The position numbers and the translations under genes were made by a program. Positions 62,858-64,000 of a stretch of DNA of 64,000 nucleotides are shown piece after piece. The notes under the pieces were generated by a model. That model saw nothing but the letters and a program-made list of their open reading frames with translations, had not been told where the DNA came from and did not search any database. Source of the stretch: Emiliania huxleyi CCMP1516 (Eukaryota; Haptophyta; Isochrysidales; Noelaerhabdaceae). Each line of letters starts with the position of its first letter. Position 1 is the stretch's first letter. The stretch covers positions 497,178 through 561,177 of the forward strand of contig NW_005198091.1 of NCBI RefSeq assembly GCF_000372725.1. Reading direction: 5' to 3'.

Positions 62858-64000
62858 ATGGCACTTGTCTGCTGCTCGATGCCGTCGGGAGACGGCGACC
62901 TGGAGGCGCTATTTCGAAAGGCTGGGGTCAGCGAGAATCTCATCGGCCGTTACCTTCGGTCGCTCCTAGAGGCAGGCGTCGCAAACGTCGGTGACCTCCG
63001 TGAAGCGGCAGAGGAGTTCCCGGGAGACGTCCGGAAGTGCCTTCCCCCTTTGACGATCCTTCGGCTATCCAAGCACGAGGACGGCCTCAAGTCTTTGCTT
63101 TCCTCTGATTACGGTGGTAATGCTCGGGCGGTCGGGCAGGCAGCCACAGAGGCAGCGGATGGGGCGGAGGAGGGCGGTGAGGTGGAGGGATTGGTGGAGG
63201 GATTGGGAGGGAAGCAAAGGGGCGAGGAGGCGGAAGGCGAGCTCGCTTTCACAACGCCCAGTTGGCGCCAGCGGGCCGAGCCCAAACTGCCTCCGGGGTA
63301 CACGCAGGCCGGTTCTTCAAGGATCGTCGCGCCAGATGGCAAGCGATTCCATGCTCTCGGGCCGGCGTGGGCGCACTATGATGAGGCGGCGGCAGCAGCA
63401 GAGGAAGGGAGCCTGTTCATGGTGACGGTGAAGCGCGTCGATGGCACACTCGGCCTCACCATGGTGCAAGACAACCGAGTTGAGGAGGTGCACCCGGGCG
63501 GCCCCGCGGCTGAGGCGGGACTCAAGGCCGGGGACGTCGTGGTGGAGATCAACCAGAAGTCGACGCACGTTGCCCGCTTCTGTGAACTGCTACCCGCAGC
63601 CTCTTCGTCGCGCTGTCCGGAGATCCAGCTAAAGATCCTGCGAACGGTGGCGGCGGTGGGGGAGACGGCGGCGAAGGAGGCAGCAGAGGAGGAGGAGGAG
63701 GAGGAGGGGGTGTCGGTGGTCCGCGAGAAGAGGGTGGTGGGCCGTGGCCACCAATACCTGTGCAGGCTGCAGGGCGGCAGCGAGGTGTGGCTGAAGGGGG
63801 CGCTGCTCAAGAAGCGGCACCCGGAGCTGCTCACTGCCTTCAACAACCAGGCGCCGTCTCTGCTTTTACCCGAGGAGGAGGTGGTGGCGGCGGCGGGGGT
63901 GGCGGGGGCGGCGGCGGCGGCGGAGGCGGGGGCGGCGGAGGCGGAGGCGGCGGCGGCGGAGGCGGAGAGCAGTGCGGGCTCGGGCGTAAACTTGCCCAGA
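62858..64000 (+). CDS. SAM-like, PDZ and chromo-like domain protein, cut by the right edge
   Basis: An ATG at 62858 opens a frame of 381 codons that is still open at the window end. Residues 10-70 (LFRKAGVSENLIGRYLRSLL, then EAGVANVGDLREAAEE) look like a SAM-type helical domain. A Glu/Gly-rich linker follows, then a short WRQRAEPKLPPGYTQAGSSR segment, then a PDZ-like domain (about 188-262) with LGLTMVQDNRVEEVHPGGPA and GLKAGDVVVEINQK. After a Glu-run, VVREKRVVGRGHQYLCRLQG with EVWLKGALLKKRHPELLTAF has the spacing of a chromo domain. The frame ends in Ala/Glu repeats. The SAM-PDZ-chromo order is one I do not know from a named protein. Confidence 0.7.
   Translation, partial: MALVCCSMPSGDGDLEALFRKAGVSENLIGRYLRSLLEAGVANVGDLREAAEEFPGDVRKCLPPLTILRLSKHEDGLKSLLSSDYGGNARAVGQAATEAADGAEEGGEVEGLVEGLGGKQRGEEAEGELAFTTPSWRQRAEPKLPPGYTQAGSSRIVAPDGKRFHALGPAWAHYDEAAAAAEEGSLFMVTVKRVDGTLGLTMVQDNRVEEVHPGGPAAEAGLKAGDVVVEINQKSTHVARFCELLPAASSSRCPEIQLKILRTVAAVGETAAKEAAEEEEEEEGVSVVREKRVVGRGHQYLCRLQGGSEVWLKGALLKKRHPELLTAFNNQAPSLLLPEEEVVAAAGVAGAAAAAEAGAAEAEAAAAEAESSAGSGVNLPR

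Overview
This window looks like nuclear DNA of a GC-rich single-celled alga carrying a secondary, red-lineage plastid. A haptophyte (Emiliania/Chrysochromulina/Prymnesium type) is my best inference; a pelagophyte or dinoflagellate is possible. The evidence is spliceosomal introns, a myosin, a polycystin-type channel, a CARM1-like methyltransferase, a prolyl 4-hydroxylase, SPPP-rich wall-type proteins, and at least three proteins with plastid- or lumen-type leaders (PsbQ-like, TPR, DapF). More than half of the introns I could place by frame continuity begin with GC instead of GT. No bacterial operons, rRNA, tRNA or CRISPR were seen.

Layout. 1-8.0 kb: a membrane protein with an EF-hand-type loop (runs off the left edge), a hypothetical gene, a transposon-like repeat, a lumenal PsbQ-like protein and a secreted PAN/apple protein. 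8.5-12.4 kb: a threefold ~1.05 kb array with constant flanks and different interiors, one holding a Walker A motif. 12.4-16.3 kb: a truncated duplicated-domain gene abutting a large pherophorin-like glycoprotein. 17.6-27.2 kb: a secreted protein, DapF, a PDZ/FN3/coiled-coil scaffold and a Cys-rich type I membrane protein. 27.6-30.7 kb: an alpha/beta hydrolase in frame with a phosphatase-like domain, then a lumenal TPR protein. 30.7-36.1 kb: a transposon-rich stretch with a TA-flanked inverted-repeat element and a retroelement fragment. 36.5-50.9 kb: myosin, polycystin channel, a secreted four-repeat protein with an almost perfect internal duplication, and a ten-exon FMN glutamate-synthase-like gene. 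50.9-54.1 kb: a long foldback beside an assembly gap, plus another inverted-repeat element. 54.1-64.0 kb: a TLDc membrane protein, a complete CARM1-like PRMT, a prolyl 4-hydroxylase, a transposase-like remnant and a SAM/PDZ/chromo-like gene cut by the right edge.

Functional links are loose, as expected for a nuclear contig. Prolyl hydroxylase and the SPPP protein could both serve wall glycoprotein production, and DapF, the PsbQ-like and the TPR protein are plastid functions. The most unusual signals are the GC-AG intron majority, introns whose 5' end copies the start of the next exon, the constant-flank/variable-interior array, the foldback/gap structure, and several short inverted-repeat elements.
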